From: Norana najaformis
Taxonomy: Eukaryota; Annelida; Clitellata; Crassiclitellata; Hormogastridae
DNA length: 64,000 nucleotides
Direction of reading: 5' to 3'
NCBI GenBank assembly: GCA_964023275.1
Contig: OZ029914.1
Span: 50,856,530 to 50,920,529, forward strand
In this document: positions 11,276 through 23,356 of the stretch, piece by piece
Layout: every line of letters begins with the position of its first letter
Numbering within the stretch: position 1 is the first letter of the stretch
The notes under the pieces: model-generated
What the model was told of the DNA's origin: nothing
Seen by the model: the letters and a program-made list of their open reading frames with translations, nothing else
The model's database searches: none
Program-made: the position numbers and the translations under genes

Positions 11276-14212
11276 TCAACCTGTAACGTATTTTACATTC
11301 TGACGTTTCTTAAGTTTTTGTTGAAGGAAGCAGCGTATGATGTGCTCAAATGGAAGATTGCTTTTCAGTTTCATAAATTCGAACATTATTTCTGAGCGTG
11401 AATGGCTACAGTCCAGCAGGCATCTCAGTCTCAAATATCTTGCCAGGAAATGTCTTCCGAGAAAATAATTGCGTTTCATCATGTAACACCGCGAAAGAAC
11501 TCTTGAAAGTGAATACTCTTTAAGGCGAATGACTTGAGCAATATAGTGCGGAAAAGTCGACTCACATGTCTTTTCTGTTTCGCACAAAACTTCACTTAGA
11601 GGCGATAAAAAGTAAAATAATGTGTGGAATCCAACCAAACTTTGAATATCTCTGCCAAAATAAGAGTCAAGCGGTGGCAACACCATTACATTTGCAATTG
11701 CAAGTTTCTTCAAATCGCACCTTACATCAGGCTGACTGAGAATCCGTTCACATAAATGCAAAACTTCAGGATATTTACGACACTTGTAGAGATACGCAGT
11801 ATGATAGCAGTCAACTGTATTGCAACGAATGCCAAAGTCTTTGCAGATTGCATTGTAAAACGATGTCATATTTTCCAAGGAATATTCCATGAGCGTTGGA
11901 ATTAATTCATCATTTAGAAAAGAACCTTCATTCGGCGCTTCTAATTCATGAACTAGTTTATTTCTCTCATATACGCGTAAAAAATTGTAAGTTTTCTTGG
12001 ATATTCCACAAAATTCTGATGTATTGATCACTTTCGTAATAGTTATTAACATTTCATCCAACGGAAATTTTGGAGTTTGCCAATCGCAGTTCAGTCGAGA
12101 AGCCCCAGGTTTTGTTTTATTCGATAAAATTATTAAATATTGAGCAAACACCTCTGGAGTTAGACGCAAATCGAGAAGAAATCTTCTCCAATTGCATCGA
12201 AAATTATCTTGAATGTGCGTGAAAAGCAGATGAAATCCAATGATTCTCACTATGTCGTCAATATAGAACAAGCAGCCTGCGTTCAATGTTTCACCATTTC
12301 CCTTTCTGTCCTCAAGCGTTTGATTTGTGATCACTCTCTGGCAAAGGCTTATGGCAGTCTGGTATTCTGTTGCCGCAAAATGGAAAGCTGCCATGTAGGT
12401 CAAAGTTGCACTGGCAATGGTGTTTATTTCAGAGTCGTCACATTCTAATGCTTTCCTTAGAAGGTCTTTTGACATTTCAGACACAAGTTTAAATTCTTGG
12501 CGGCCATTTGATCCAGTTAAACATTCCATCATCTCTTGAGCGCTTAGGAAGTATGAATGGCTTCTATTAAGATTTTTTTCCCATGGTTTTGGAAAGTTGT
12601 GATGCTTGGATCTTACAAATTTTGGTTTGCTTGAAACCTGTCTGACTACATCAAGAAACCATTGGCTGTCATATTGCACTTCTGAACAATCTAGTAAATG
12701 GGCAGCATGCAATGTACGCAGCACTGATTCATAGAGCCCCCAATATGATTCAATCTCCATAGATGGCGGAAATTCTCCTATTTGCGGTAAAATTTGGCGA
12801 CTTCTCAAAACATATTTGGAAAAATTGAACACTCCATATCCGAATAATTTTTCCTTTACTTCCTCATTTGCGTAGTGAATATCATAACGGAATTTTTTCG
12901 AAAAATACCAGTCGATTGATTTGTATTTATCTGCTTCCAGTGCATCACAAGTGTACAACATATACGCAGTGACACACCTTGAAAGCTCCCAAGTCCGTCT
13001 TGCATGGAACATATGAACAAACATTGGTTGCATATAATGCATCACAAACCAAAGGCTTAAAATGTCCGCATTACAATATCTGATCAATACCTCCACAGAT
13101 TCGTCAACGATCTTTCGGTAAAGGTGCTCATGAAACAAATTTGCTTCAGGAATAAAGTAATTTGGACATTTTGCCTTTTTTAGCCATTTGGCCAGTTTCT
13201 GTAACAAATTACAGCATATTGTAATAACGGAAGATGAATTCCACCATTCCGGTGACATCTCTTCACAACTCCATAGCATCAACGTCTTTAAATGGTATGT
13301 GCAGAGAACCTCATCCTCCTTTGGACAATCCTTCTTGATCAATTCCTTTTTGGCGAAGAATCTGAGCATATGGTAGATAATCTGCTGAACTGAAGTCCAA
13401 CTCTGAAGTAAAATTACTTCTGCAACTGAAAATGACAACCTGCATTGGTGAACATCAGCTCTGCAAGCTGGGTGTTTAGCATACACAACATGGCAACCAT
13501 TCTGTATCACTTCGCGGATCGTGGTAGGCGTTGGCCATCCGTAATTTCTTTGTCGAAAAGGCCAATTTCTAGCTTGTTTTGGCCACTGAGGGCAGCGCAT
13601 GCATCTAACGACATCACGTACAAAGGGAAAATTATCCGTGGCTAAATATTTCATCGCTGGACCAGCTATGACACATTTTCCGTCATCTTCAAGTTCATCT
13701 GGTACTTTGAACAATTGTTGGCTGTTGTCTTGTTTAAATTCAAAGATTCTGCGTTCCCAGTTATATATCATTTGTCCCAAACGTCGAAGTCGTACAAAAG
13801 CCGGATAATCATGGTATGGTTCAATCAAGTGGCAGTCGATTGTTTCAGTGATATCACGGGCATCATATGGTAATACTGGAATTATTTCATCTGTAAAGGC
13901 TAGTTCATTCGGTTCGAACTGCAAGGTATCAATATCTTCGATGCATGAATGTATCGGCTGAATAAAGAACTCAGCAGTGCTTCCACATACAATTCCTTGC
14001 CACAGCACAGAGTTCCTAAAATGGAAATGTATAGGCTGATAAACGTCAGCGTGACACTTTGGAAGCATTCGACATGTGCCGACGATGAATGCCGACACAC
14101 TGTCTTCCATTGCTTTGTCCAAATGAGAAATTAAAACGTTACCACCAACATTACGATCATTCCCATGGTTTTCGTTGACAAAATGATCATACATGCACTC
14201 ACTTGAAGACAT
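11276..14212 (-). CDS. Mab-21/cGAS-like nucleotidyltransferase with helical C-terminus, copy B
   Basis: 978-residue open frame starting MSSSECMYDH. The nucleotidyltransferase core begins near residue 40; G77-S78 of GSTAEFF and D93/D95 of EDIDTLQF form the expected G-S ... D-x-D metal site of the cGAS/Mab-21 superfamily. C-lobe signatures follow: ARNWPFRQRNYGWP, RLSFSVAEVILL, CTYHLKTLMLWSCEE and EWWNS. After about residue 390 comes a long helical region with TPR-like character, holding TLTYMAAFH, NAGCLFYIDDI, HCNTVDCYH-like and YFLGRHFLARYLRLR segments shared with C and D. Such proteins are animal relatives of cGAS-like receptors; whether this one makes a nucleotide product is unknown. The BTB/BACK exon part just upstream is broken by a frameshift and stop, so if expressed this copy probably acts as a free Mab-21 protein. 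Confidence 0.85.
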   Translation of the reverse strand: MSSSECMYDHFVNENHGNDRNVGGNVLISHLDKAMEDSVSAFIVGTCRMLPKCHADVYQPIHFHFRNSVLWQGIVCGSTAEFFIQPIHSCIEDIDTLQFEPNELAFTDEIIPVLPYDARDITETIDCHLIEPYHDYPAFVRLRRLGQMIYNWERRIFEFKQDNSQQLFKVPDELEDDGKCVIAGPAMKYLATDNFPFVRDVVRCMRCPQWPKQARNWPFRQRNYGWPTPTTIREVIQNGCHVVYAKHPACRADVHQCRLSFSVAEVILLQSWTSVQQIIYHMLRFFAKKELIKKDCPKEDEVLCTYHLKTLMLWSCEEMSPEWWNSSSVITICCNLLQKLAKWLKKAKCPNYFIPEANLFHEHLYRKIVDESVEVLIRYCNADILSLWFVMHYMQPMFVHMFHARRTWELSRCVTAYMLYTCDALEADKYKSIDWYFSKKFRYDIHYANEEVKEKLFGYGVFNFSKYVLRSRQILPQIGEFPPSMEIESYWGLYESVLRTLHAAHLLDCSEVQYDSQWFLDVVRQVSSKPKFVRSKHHNFPKPWEKNLNRSHSYFLSAQEMMECLTGSNGRQEFKLVSEMSKDLLRKALECDDSEINTIASATLTYMAAFHFAATEYQTAISLCQRVITNQTLEDRKGNGETLNAGCLFYIDDIVRIIGFHLLFTHIQDNFRCNWRRFLLDLRLTPEVFAQYLIILSNKTKPGASRLNCDWQTPKFPLDEMLITITKVINTSEFCGISKKTYNFLRVYERNKLVHELEAPNEGSFLNDELIPTLMEYSLENMTSFYNAICKDFGIRCNTVDCYHTAYLYKCRKYPEVLHLCERILSQPDVRCDLKKLAIANVMVLPPLDSYFGRDIQSLVGFHTLFYFLSPLSEVLCETEKTCESTFPHYIAQVIRLKEYSLSRVLSRCYMMKRNYFLGRHFLARYLRLRCLLDCSHSRSEIMFEFMKLKSNLPFEHIIRCFLQQKLKKRQNVKYVTG

Positions 14213-14595
14213 CGTTCGGAATTTTATATTAAAAAGTAGTTCATTACCCAGCGGACGTAATTCTCGTTGACCAAAGATTCAATCGACATCAGTTCATCTG
14301 TCCTCAGAAATTCCCCGAATTGCCCCAATGTGTGATGCGAAAGCACCTGTAATTCTGCTCCCTTGAGAATCACTTCGGAGTTTACTACGAACAGCTTGAG
14401 GCATTCGGCCGCAAGAATTTTCTCATCGACAAATAAGCGCTGTTCCAATAGACTACAAACGTTGTCCACTTTCAAGCTATCTTTAACATAATTCCACAGT
14501 CTTCCACCAGCTTGGGCAACATATATTTCCTAGCTGTATGCATCAAAGACAGTGTTGCATTACACATGACAATTACGCTTTCGTAGTAGATGAAC
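14213..14595 (-). pseudogene. Broken BTB-end/BACK segment of copy B
   Basis: Starts at a splice acceptor (TTTCAG) followed by RFIYYESVIVM and ARKYMLPKLVEDCG. A one-base loss relative to copies A and D then shifts the frame. The BACK-like continuation (VDNVCSLLEQRLFVDEK to VNENYVRWVMNYF) runs in the next frame to a stop before the nucleotidyltransferase ORF. The two parts cannot form one protein as they stand. Confidence 0.75.
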
Positions 14596-14599
14596 CTGA

Positions 14600-14956
14600 A
14601 ATGCGATTTTCCACATATTGAAACTGAACAGATAATTTTAATTCTACATCAGCTTTCTGTGCCAACTACTTGTCCCAACAGACCAAAACAAGACGTGTGC
14701 TTTCGGTGGCTTTTCTGACACTGGCACACATCTACGGAATTCAGGACCACCAGCCTTGAGGGACAATACACTTTCTTTTGTTTCATTTCGCAAACAACTG
14801 AAGACATCATTTTTTCCAGCTGTCCCCGCTTTTGGAGGCGAATTCATAATTAGCACAATATAAGTATCTGACTTATAGCAAAAATAGTAATAGTAATAAC
14901 AGTAATTATTTTACTAAGAATAATATTGATACTACCTACTACTACTACTACTACTG

Positions 14957-14990
<34 letters not shown>

Positions 14991-15007
14991 AACTACTACT
15001 ACTACTA

Positions 15008-15038
<31 letters not shown>

Positions 15039-15400
15039 TCTGCTGCTACTACTACTACTACTACTACTACTACGAATAATAATAATATAATAATATTTAC
15101 AATAATAATAATGTGTTTTATTTTATCATATTGACAAAAGGTAAAATTTACATTAATGAGAAAAAACAATGGATGACAAAAGGAAAACGATTACATATGA
15201 GTAGTCAGATAACGGGTTTCAGCATCGTTGATGGTCCCTAATCGACGCACTATGAATTCCGAGATCCATACATACATCTCCAAGTTTGAGGATCAACGTC
15301 TTTTGCTTACCTTCATTTCATAGAATGCAGAGTATTTCTAATCAGTTAAACCACATAATAAACGGATTATACTCTTTCGGATCAATGATTATCTAGCTTA
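14600..15400. repeat. 5' flank of copy B with (ACT)n microsatellite
   Basis: 14620-14880 matches the flank upstream of copy A (2050-2180 joined to 3475-3590) and of copy D (34470-34720), sharing a TTTCATTTCGCAAACAA-like core. About 14935-15085 is a (CTA)n/(CTG)n tract followed by AAT repeats. 15240-15400 resembles 36870-37000. No gene seen. Confidence 0.6.
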
Positions 15401-16930
15401 AAACACTTCTTAATCCACACCAGTCTGGTTTCGCCACTGGTAAATGCCACTCAACTGAAAACCTTCTCATTGCTCTCAACAACAAGCTTGTTTCCGCCAT
15501 CTCTCATCGTCAGGTTTCTTGCCTCTGTCTCCTTGATATTTCAGCAGCCTTCGATACCCTTGATCACAACATCTTACTCCAAAGACTGTCAACCTGGTTT
15601 GGTTTTACTGAGACTGCTGTCCTCTGGGTACAGTCCTATCTTTTCTCCCGCTCTTTCTCGGTTAAAACATCGGAAACCTCTTCTCAATCGCGTCCTCTCA
15701 CTTGTGGAGTTCCACAAGGCTCCGTTCTTGGATTTCTTCTGTTTATCCTCTATACTACCCCTCTCAGTTCACTCACTAAAGCATTCTCAGTTGACCATCA
15801 CCTCTATGCTAATGGCACCCAATTATTCATCTCATTTTCTCCGCATTGTTTCAATGACTCTATAAATCATCTTCTTTATGTGGTTAAACAAATCTTCTCC
15901 TGGATGACATCTAATCTCTTGTGCCTGAATCCATCTAAGACGGAATTCATACTTATTGGCCTACATGACCAGCTGAAGAAAATTTCTGACCCTTCTAGCT
16001 CCCTCTCCCTGGACTCTGCCTCCATCCACACATTCAATACTAACTCTCCTGTCCGTAATTTAGGTGTAATGTTAGACCAATACCTCTCCTTTTCTGATCA
16101 TATCACCCACCTTTCCCGCTCTTGCTTCATGCATATCCGTGAACTCAGCGGAATCCGCCCTATGCTTGACTTCAAAACTACATCTACCATAGCAAACATC
16201 CATAGCCCATGCAAAACTTGATTACTGTAATTCACTTTTCCTCAATAAAGACAAAACCCAGATAAAACGCCGTCAAGCAATTCAGAATGCTCTTACTCGT
16301 GCCGTCACCAATTCTGCCAAATACCATCACATCACTCCTGTTCTGAAATCACTTCACTGCCTAAAAAACCTGAACGAATAGAGTACGAAGTCCTATCACT
16401 TACCTATAACACACCTCAATCCTCCCAACCCTTATACCTACGCCAGCTATTTACATTCCAACCACTCCGTTCAACCCGCTCCTCGTCTGCCCTAACATTT
16501 CTCGCCCTTACTGTCACTTCAGCCTTAAAATTTGGAAATTGCTACATAGCCATAGCTGCGCCACCTCTCTGGAATAAGCTCTCGCCAGAATTACGACAAT
16601 TATCTGATCCATCTTTTGAACTCGCCATCACTTCACCCCTTGCAATCTCTCCGCAGGTCTTTCACTCAAAACTGAAAACACTCCTGTTTCGCAGATCTTA
16701 TCCTGATTCCTCTTCTTCCCCTTATCTGTCTTGTAGTTCCGATTGCAAACATCATCCACCGTAGCCGTCTGACTACCTGCCTGCCTGACTCTCGGATCTT
16801 GACCTGGAACCGGACCCTTTTACCTATCGATTTTGTTTTGACTGAGCGCCGCCTGTGAATAATCTGGTTCCCGTGACTTAGCTTTCGTTGGGCGCTGTAG
16901 AAATCTTGCGATTACGATTACGATTTTCTT
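15400..16930 (+). mobile_element. L2/CR1-type LINE, 5'-truncated, with (GATTAC)n tail
   Basis: Plus-strand RT motifs: HSTENLL-like start near 15445, CLLDISAAFDTLDHNILL near 15520, LTCGVPQGSVLG near 15705, NPSKTEFILIG near 15930 and RNLGVMLDQYLSFSDHI near 16055, then PLWNKLSPELRQ near 16563. This is the pattern of the L2/CR1 group of LINEs. The tail is a GCGATTACGATTACGATT microsatellite at 16898-16926. Several frame changes and stops. Two more 3' ends of the family lie at 29270 (+) and 61330 (-). Confidence 0.85.
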
Positions 16931-17268
16931 TCATATCATGCATTTAAACCTCCCAAAGGACAACATAGTAAATATGGTGTCTATAGGCTTTCTTGCTAGC
17001 TTATACTTCTGAGGCTTGTAGCCAAAATAGCCTGAGAGTTTAGTCTGTTTGGCCTAATTCAGGGCTTATGGACTATTTCAAGATGCGCATAGAGATGCCA
17101 CTCACAGAAATACCGGTGTGCCTCTAAATAGAGAGAGAACATAAACGAAAAGCCAACATGAAATAAATTATTAGAGCTTCTTAAGCTTGTACAATATGTT
17201 TATGGTGTTTATCTTAGAAAGAAATTTTAGAAGCTTTTAAACTTATACAACGTAATGTCCTGTTAATA

Positions 17269-17846
17269 TAGTGTGATTGGAAAAAAGCGACCCCCTGCAA
17301 CTGTTGTTTATATAACTACGAAATATTCATAAATTCAAGGGTGTTCAAATAAAGTTTAATCGTGACTGTTACTGCTAAAGATATTTCAATCTTCGATGGT
17401 CCCCCGTTAAATATGGTGTCACTATGACGTCAAATGTGAAACCGTCGAACTGCTGATGAACGAAACTCCAGATTTCATACCTCATGCACTTTGGCCTTCA
17501 AACAGTCCAGACCTAAATCCTGTGTTGGATTATAAAATCTGGAGAATAATGCCAGGAAAATTCTATAGAGCAAAAAAATTTGGAATGTCGATGAGCTACG
17601 TCAACGTATCAGACAGGCATGGGATGAATTCGATCAGCGCATAATTGACGCTGCAATCAGATAGGGGCCGGAGTGCCTTACTGTCTGCGTCAAATCCAAA
17701 GGACAGCACAAATTATAGTTTAATGCATCAAACAAAACAGTTAAATTGGTTATTTTCCAAATTTGATTAGAAATTTAATTTAACTGTTATTAAATTCAAG
17801 TTATTGTGAAGTTTTCCAGCTGTCGTTTTTCCCAATCAGCGTGTAG
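17269..17846 (+). mobile_element. Mariner-type DNA transposon remnant
   Basis: About 17456-17660 encodes a transposase C-terminus: HALWPSNSPDLNPV (catalytic-region signature of Tc1/mariner transposases) followed by NVDELRQR-like and IIDAAIR-like residues in another frame. Degenerate terminal inverted repeats flank it: GTGATTGGAAAAAAGCGAC at the left and, reversed, GCTGATTGGGAAAAACGAC at the right, each next to TA-containing sequence. The N-terminal two thirds are missing and the rest is frameshifted, so it is dead. Confidence 0.75.
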
Positions 17847-17849
17847 TCT

Positions 17850-20120
17850 ATATTTATATTAACGTAAAAGTCTACGCATTACCATATATATGAATAAACC
17901 AACTACAATCATAACAGCGATTAAACACCTAATGTATTAAATAACTTCATTGTTTCAAATAAATATTTTTATCTATTGTTTTATACATATATATATATTT
18001 ATTTTAGACTTAAATTTAGAATCAGTGTGCGGTACCTTACTTATGACCCAAAATTTCGGTGTCGTTTTTACCACGACCCAAAATTTAAGGATGTTTTGCA
18101 TCAGTACTGTAAATCCTATGGTTCTAAACTAAAGACCCAGCATTGTGTATATATATACATACATACATATACATATATATATAATCGGTGATATATACAA
18201 GGCATTAAACGATGACGCATATTATTTTGTACAATTAAAGTATAAAATTCTGAGATCAATGCAGGAAAAAAGAACATTAATGAACACAATTACTGCAAAA
18301 GCTGCACATTTTAAAGGACAACAGAATGCAAATGACACACGTAAGACAGCAAATATTCCACGCCAAAACCTTTCACACCTTGTGCTGGTCATGTGCTCCA
18401 GCAGTTAGGTTTAGAAAGATATGCTTATAATTTGGCAGAAAGAGATCTATAATCACGAGATCAGCTCTTTCAACAGTTCTTATTTGCAGAGAATTTGGTC
18501 TCTGAGAATATGGACTGCTGGAACAGCTGAAGTTGATTGCTTCCCTGGGTAATGCTTTAGAACATCATATGCAAATATGTTCGAAGCAATTAGCATGCCA
18601 CTAAATGAAGCTGAGTTGGGATTATTAAACCCCACATCTATATACTGAAAAAAACACGCATTAGAATAAGTTCAGGTATGAACTGAGACTGGACCAGGAT
18701 TTACCTCCATATCCTTTGCCAGTGGAATGAGAAGGAAAACGTGAAATTTTAGTAAGAATCGAGTACGTAAGCCAGAATGTGCACTGAAAGTGAACGATAA
18801 ATTTCTTGTCGTCCACTACTTTCTTTTTACCGGTGGCCAACTGTCAAAATTCGATACAGATCAAATTAATAGAATATTTTCTTACTGTCGCATATGTTGA
18901 ATCGCCCTTTCCTGACAGTTTTCCTGTTTCAGTAACTCTACAGACTTCAATTCAAATAGAACTTCCCTGTCTACAGACGTGCAATTAGGTTCTCCGCTAA
19001 CCAGCTTTAACCAGACCGGACCAGCCACTCGTGTAGAAGATGACTGGTACATAGGTGACAAAAACCTCTGCACGTATGTAGATTTTGACTCACCCAAGCA
19101 TAATATTTGCATAGGTGATATTGTGGCTTTCTTGATCTGGATTTAACTGAGGGGGTGGGATTGACTCAGAGCTACTCGCCTCACTGCCCTCTGCTTCTTT
19201 CGACGTAAAATGGCCGTTCCATAACATTTCTGTCCATAGTGTCCGTTTTTTTGTAAGGAGGTTTAGAATTGGTCGCTTCCTTAAAAGAGGCAATACTGTA
19301 AAGCTCTGCTTCTCGGGATCCAATTGCGCCTATCTGCGGTCGCCGAATGGGCAACGCCCTGAGGATGACCTTTTCTCTTAACAGTATTCGTTCGTTTACC
19401 TGCAATAGTCGGTCGCTTTTCACATCTCGTAACTCTAGAACTACCGTCATTAATATGTAACACCAGTCTTTGTCTTAGTTTTTGGGAGAGAGGGCTCTTA
19501 TGACGCATCTCTCTGTTTGACTGCGAAGATCCTCTCTTTATAACTTTCGCTAATTGCACATAGACCTACGTCCCTACCTACGCACGAGTGGCTCGTCCCC
19601 GTACTTCAGTCAATTCACTGAACTGTGTGTTGTGACAAGTATATGTAGAGTCGATATTAACGATGTAAACTTCTATTCTACTTGGGTTACCCGATCCGGA
19701 CCCTGACGTGTCGGTTTTTCACCTTGTCTGATTAACCTCTCTTTTAGCTGACCTCGTTTAGTAGGTGTGGAGTCTCTAAGTCTTCATGTTGAACAATGCC
19801 CCGTTATATCTTCATGCAGCCTGAATTGCGACAAGGAGACTTAAATTTCTCAAAATTGCAGTTATATTAAACGTACACTAGTAATTTACAGGCGGGGAAT
19901 TTTTTAGAGATTACACGTAATTTAATACTGCGTAGGCCTATACTTGGAAACATATGATGCAGCCTATCCCCAGATAGCATTCCAATGCTATGACTCTCGT
20001 TTTATTCCCGTTTAAGAAACCAGAAATTAGTTGTCATGCTGTTGCAAAGATTTTTTATTAGCTGATAAATGTCTCAATTTGACGAAAAGTCTGCCCAGTT
20101 GTATGGCTTCTATGAAACCA
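17850..20120. other. Intergenic sequence without a recognised gene
   Basis: About 17975-18190 is (TA)n/(ATAC)n-rich. Several short ORFs at 18145-18400 and 18880-19560 resemble broken coding DNA, but I recognise no domain or family. 19680-20120 shows nothing definite. Confidence 0.4.
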
Positions 20121-20129
20121 TAAATGCAC

Positions 20130-20375
20130 TATACGCGGACGACAGAGAAAATGGATCGGCCACATCCTGAGAGGGGACACCCTATTAAAAGACATCATCG
20201 AAGGAAGAATGGAGGGAAAAAGAACACGTGGAAGACCAAGAGCAATGCTACTGGACTGGATGATGACAGAGGAGGGATACAGTGGACTGAAGAGAGAGGC
20301 ACAGAACAGAGAAAGATGGCGTCATTGGACATACGAACCTGCCGAGGGGCAGAGAACATAAAGAAGAAACCATAA
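20130..20375 (+). mobile_element. LINE 3' coding fragment
   Basis: One frame reads [19 protein letters not shown] followed by [16 protein letters not shown], the well-known tail of non-LTR retrotransposon ORF2 proteins that follows RT. It ends near AAGAAGAAACC. 5'-truncated and isolated. Confidence 0.7.
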
Positions 20376-20399
20376 ATAAGTTGCCCGATAGTCATGAAG

Positions 20400-21900
20400 A
20401 CTTCTTAACAATAGAGGTATGAATAGGCGTCGCAAGAGTATTGCGACTGAAGAGATTTCTATTAGTTTGTAGTTTTTGCTGATTTGAGAGTGTGGATATT
20501 ATGCATGCATTATAGATTTGATTTTTGGACTTAGTGCTCTCGAATCATTTTAAAACCCCTCACCATTCAGGATGGGGTGAGCGATAGTCTAATGGTTAGC
20601 ATGCTGGACTGTCAAACGTATGGTTAGGGTTCAAATGCCCACCAGGGCAAACATTTTTTTGAGAGATCACGGCTGCACTTACGACGCCTAGCGAACTCAA
20701 CCATCATGACCGTAGAGCAGTGAGAGGGCGGGATACCTGCTGTCATATGCAAAGGTTAAAAAAGTCGAAGCCCGCAACACTTCTGACTCTGTGGCTGCCT
20801 ACTGGTGATTGCTTAAAGGGATCGCTCCTCTTTTCTTCATTTTACATTCAAAGAAAACAATTGTCTCAGGCTACAATTAGCAATACTTTTTTTCATGTCG
20901 AAATCAATGGCCGGCAACGATGCAAGAATTGATGAGTTTCTTCGCATAGACCTGTTTTGTAGCATCGTAAATTTAAAAAATCATATTTTTTAGTTAAAAG
21001 GGTGTCTGAGTCGTTCTCATCATGCTGTCGCTCTTATTTCAGGGTCTCTTACTCGACTGCAATCCATGCTGTTTTGCCTAGCTACCAGGACAATTAAGTT
21101 CTCGGGTATGCGCCACTCATGACTGATACATGAGTTGTAAATCCAGACAATATTTGCGACTGTTAAATTTATGTTCACCCGAAATGGTATTCTCATTTCC
21201 TATCACTTACGGAGCAATGCTGTCAAATGATAATCATCGTTACAAGACAGAAGAAACTTAAATGCATATATGAATTTTATGTTAGAAGGCAAAGTTTTGA
21301 CAAAAGGAAAGGTTTCAATCCAATTTCTTGAAACAACAGCCATCAATTCGAATTGTGTCTGAAAATATTATTGAGCTATCATTGAACAATCTAAACATCA
21401 TTTGGGATTATTTTGTGAAAATTGTCTGTGCGCCTTCATTCCTTCAAACAGTAGGCAAGACTAATGACTGGCTCTTGGGGCTTTGCCCGCGGTGGCCGAT
21501 TAACAGCCAAACACTTCCTCTTGTTAAATAATACGACCGTTCGTTAGCGTGAGTCACAACTGCATTTCAGCAGATGAAATTGTAATATCATAGGCCGTCA
21601 GTATTACATCCCCAGAACTTTTGTAACAGGATTTAGCACAATGAGTTAAATTATATTAAATTAAGAGGCAGCCGATGATGAGTGAAGAATTAGAACTATT
21701 GCTCTTTTCTATTTTTAAAGTTTTATTGCACAGAACCACTATCGAGTCATCAACAAAAGCAGTCATGCAGCGATAAAAGAACTGCATAAAAGCTCAAGCT
21801 AAAACAATTAAACATCTCTATTTCTACTTCATCAACCCAGGACTACATTTGTGCATGAAAAACAGACAACAGCACAGAATTAAGCATTTGCTTAAGCACT
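20400..21900. repeat. Duplicated flank before copy C
   Basis: 21010-21700 matches 3975-4650 and 6200-6620 block by block, and 21690-21910 matches the 3' flanks of copies B and D. No gene seen. Confidence 0.55.
20578..20650 (+). repeat. tRNA-Asp(GTC)-like pseudogene or SINE head
   Basis: A box TAGTCTAATGGTTAGC, a CTGTCAA anticodon-loop-like stretch, and B box GGTTCAAATGCCC in correct order and spacing. Stems pair poorly and the 3' acceptor strand is not clear, so a functional tRNA is unlikely. The best preserved of three such copies. Confidence 0.5.
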
Positions 21901-21909
21901 GAAGAATAA

Positions 21910-23195
21910 AACGATACGCGTCAGATAATAATGGCATTTCGTTGAATATAAGTAATGAAACTTAAGAACTGTTGAAAGTACTTTTTATCCGAGTAAATCG
22001 CTTGAGCAAAGAAGTGTTGAAACGTTGACTAAGTAGTTACTTCGATTTCCCGAAGATCCTCATTTAAAGGCGATAAATAGCAGACAGGTGTGTAAAATCC
22101 AACCAAACATTGTCTCTGTCGAGTAAGCGTGAATTGGTGGCATCACCATTATATTTGCAAATGAAGGTCCATTCAAATCTCTCTGTAAATCTGGCTCATC
22201 GAGAATCCGTTCACACAAATGCAAAACTTCAGAATAGATACGACACTTGCAGAGATATGCAGCATGATAGCAGTCAACTGTATTGCAATGAATGTCAAAG
22301 TCCTTGCAGATTGCACTGTAAAATGATGTATTATTTTCTAAGGCACATTTTATGAGCGATTGAACCATTTTTCATCTAACAAAGTATACTGTGTTGGGCT
22401 CCTACCGTTTGTAAACATTATCGGTTCGTTGATAGACGATTACAATACAACGTGCCTTATGTTCTATTGCAGAAGAATTCTGAGCTGCTATAGTCATCAA
22501 AATTTCATCCAACGGAAATGTTGTCGCTTGGAAATCGTAATTTAGTTCAAAGGCCCTTGTTTTGGTCACTGTGGGCACCATATGCATTGAACTGCATCAT
22601 AGCTAAAGAGTAAAGGTCGCTTAGGCCTATATATAAAATCGCTGGACCAGCCATAACGCTTTCTGATTCATTGCCAAGTTTGTGACTTTCATGCGCCCTT
22701 CGTGCTCTGAACATTTGTAGGCCATTATCTTGCTTAAATTCTAAGATTTTACTATCGCAATTATAGCGCATTTCCCCCATAAATCTTAGGCACACGAAGC
22801 CTGGATAATTATGGTATGGTTCAATCACTAAGCAATCAAATGTGTCAGAGATGCCACTGACATCATGTGACAATACTGGATTTTCATCTGTAGATTCCAG
22901 ATCATACGTTTTGAACAATAACAAATCAATGTCGTCAATGCATGGATGTAGCGGATGGATAAAGAACTCAGCAGAACTGCCACATGGAATCTGATACGAC
23001 GGAAATACGTCTGTAGATACGGCTCGTAAATATATGGACTGAAAGACGTCAGTGTAAGACCTTGGAAGCATTCGACACGTACTGACGATGAATGCCTACA
23101 CAACTTCATCCATAGCTGCGTCGAAACCAGAATAAAAAATTAACCATCATCATTATGATCATCAGAATCGTTGCTGTCAGTGTGGTCCTCACGCA
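21910..23195 (-). pseudogene. BTB/BACK-Mab-21 fusion, copy C, internally deleted pseudogene
   Basis: Two recognisable parts remain. 22590-23195 encodes the nucleotidyltransferase N-lobe with GSSAEFF and DDIDLLLF, and a CLVIEPYHNYPGF segment aligned to copies B and D. The homology then jumps to the C-terminal region (FPLDEILMTI, CALENNTSFYSAICKDF, CNTVDCYHAAYLCKCR, LHLCERIL). Roughly 470 codons of C-lobe and helical region are missing between. Frame changes and stops separate the parts. Upstream it runs into the (ATGT)n tract and inserted elements. Clearly not functional, although the G-S ... D-I-D motif survives. Confidence 0.85.
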
Positions 23196-23356
23196 TGCAT
23201 ACATACATGTATTTATGTATGTATGTATGTATGCATGCAAGCCTGCTTGTATGCATATATGTATGTATGCATGTGTGTATGCATGTGTGTATGCATGTGT
23301 GTATGTATGTATATATGTTTGTATGTATGTATGCATGCAAGCATGCGTGCATATAT
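23196..23356. repeat. (ATGT)n microsatellite, left part
   Basis: ATGT/ATGC tetranucleotide repeats. The tract continues after the inserted Gypsy element at 26648-26805 and again at about 27215-27290, so one ancestral tract was probably split. Confidence 0.9.

Noticed and set aside
12209-13808. Plus-strand ORFs opposite copy B
   Set aside because: They are antisense shadows of the 978-residue minus-strand frame, and similar shadows appear opposite copies A and D.
14935-15085. Trinucleotide array considered as a CRISPR-like or minisatellite repeat
   Set aside because: Pure short-period microsatellite with no spacers; the genome is animal.
18880-19560. Possible host gene on the minus strand
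   Set aside because: Overlapping short frames without a recognisable domain or splice structure; more like decayed repeat DNA.
20578-20650. Functional tRNA-Asp gene
   Set aside because: A and B boxes are present, but the acceptor and anticodon stems pair poorly and the unit recurs in decayed form within duplicated blocks.
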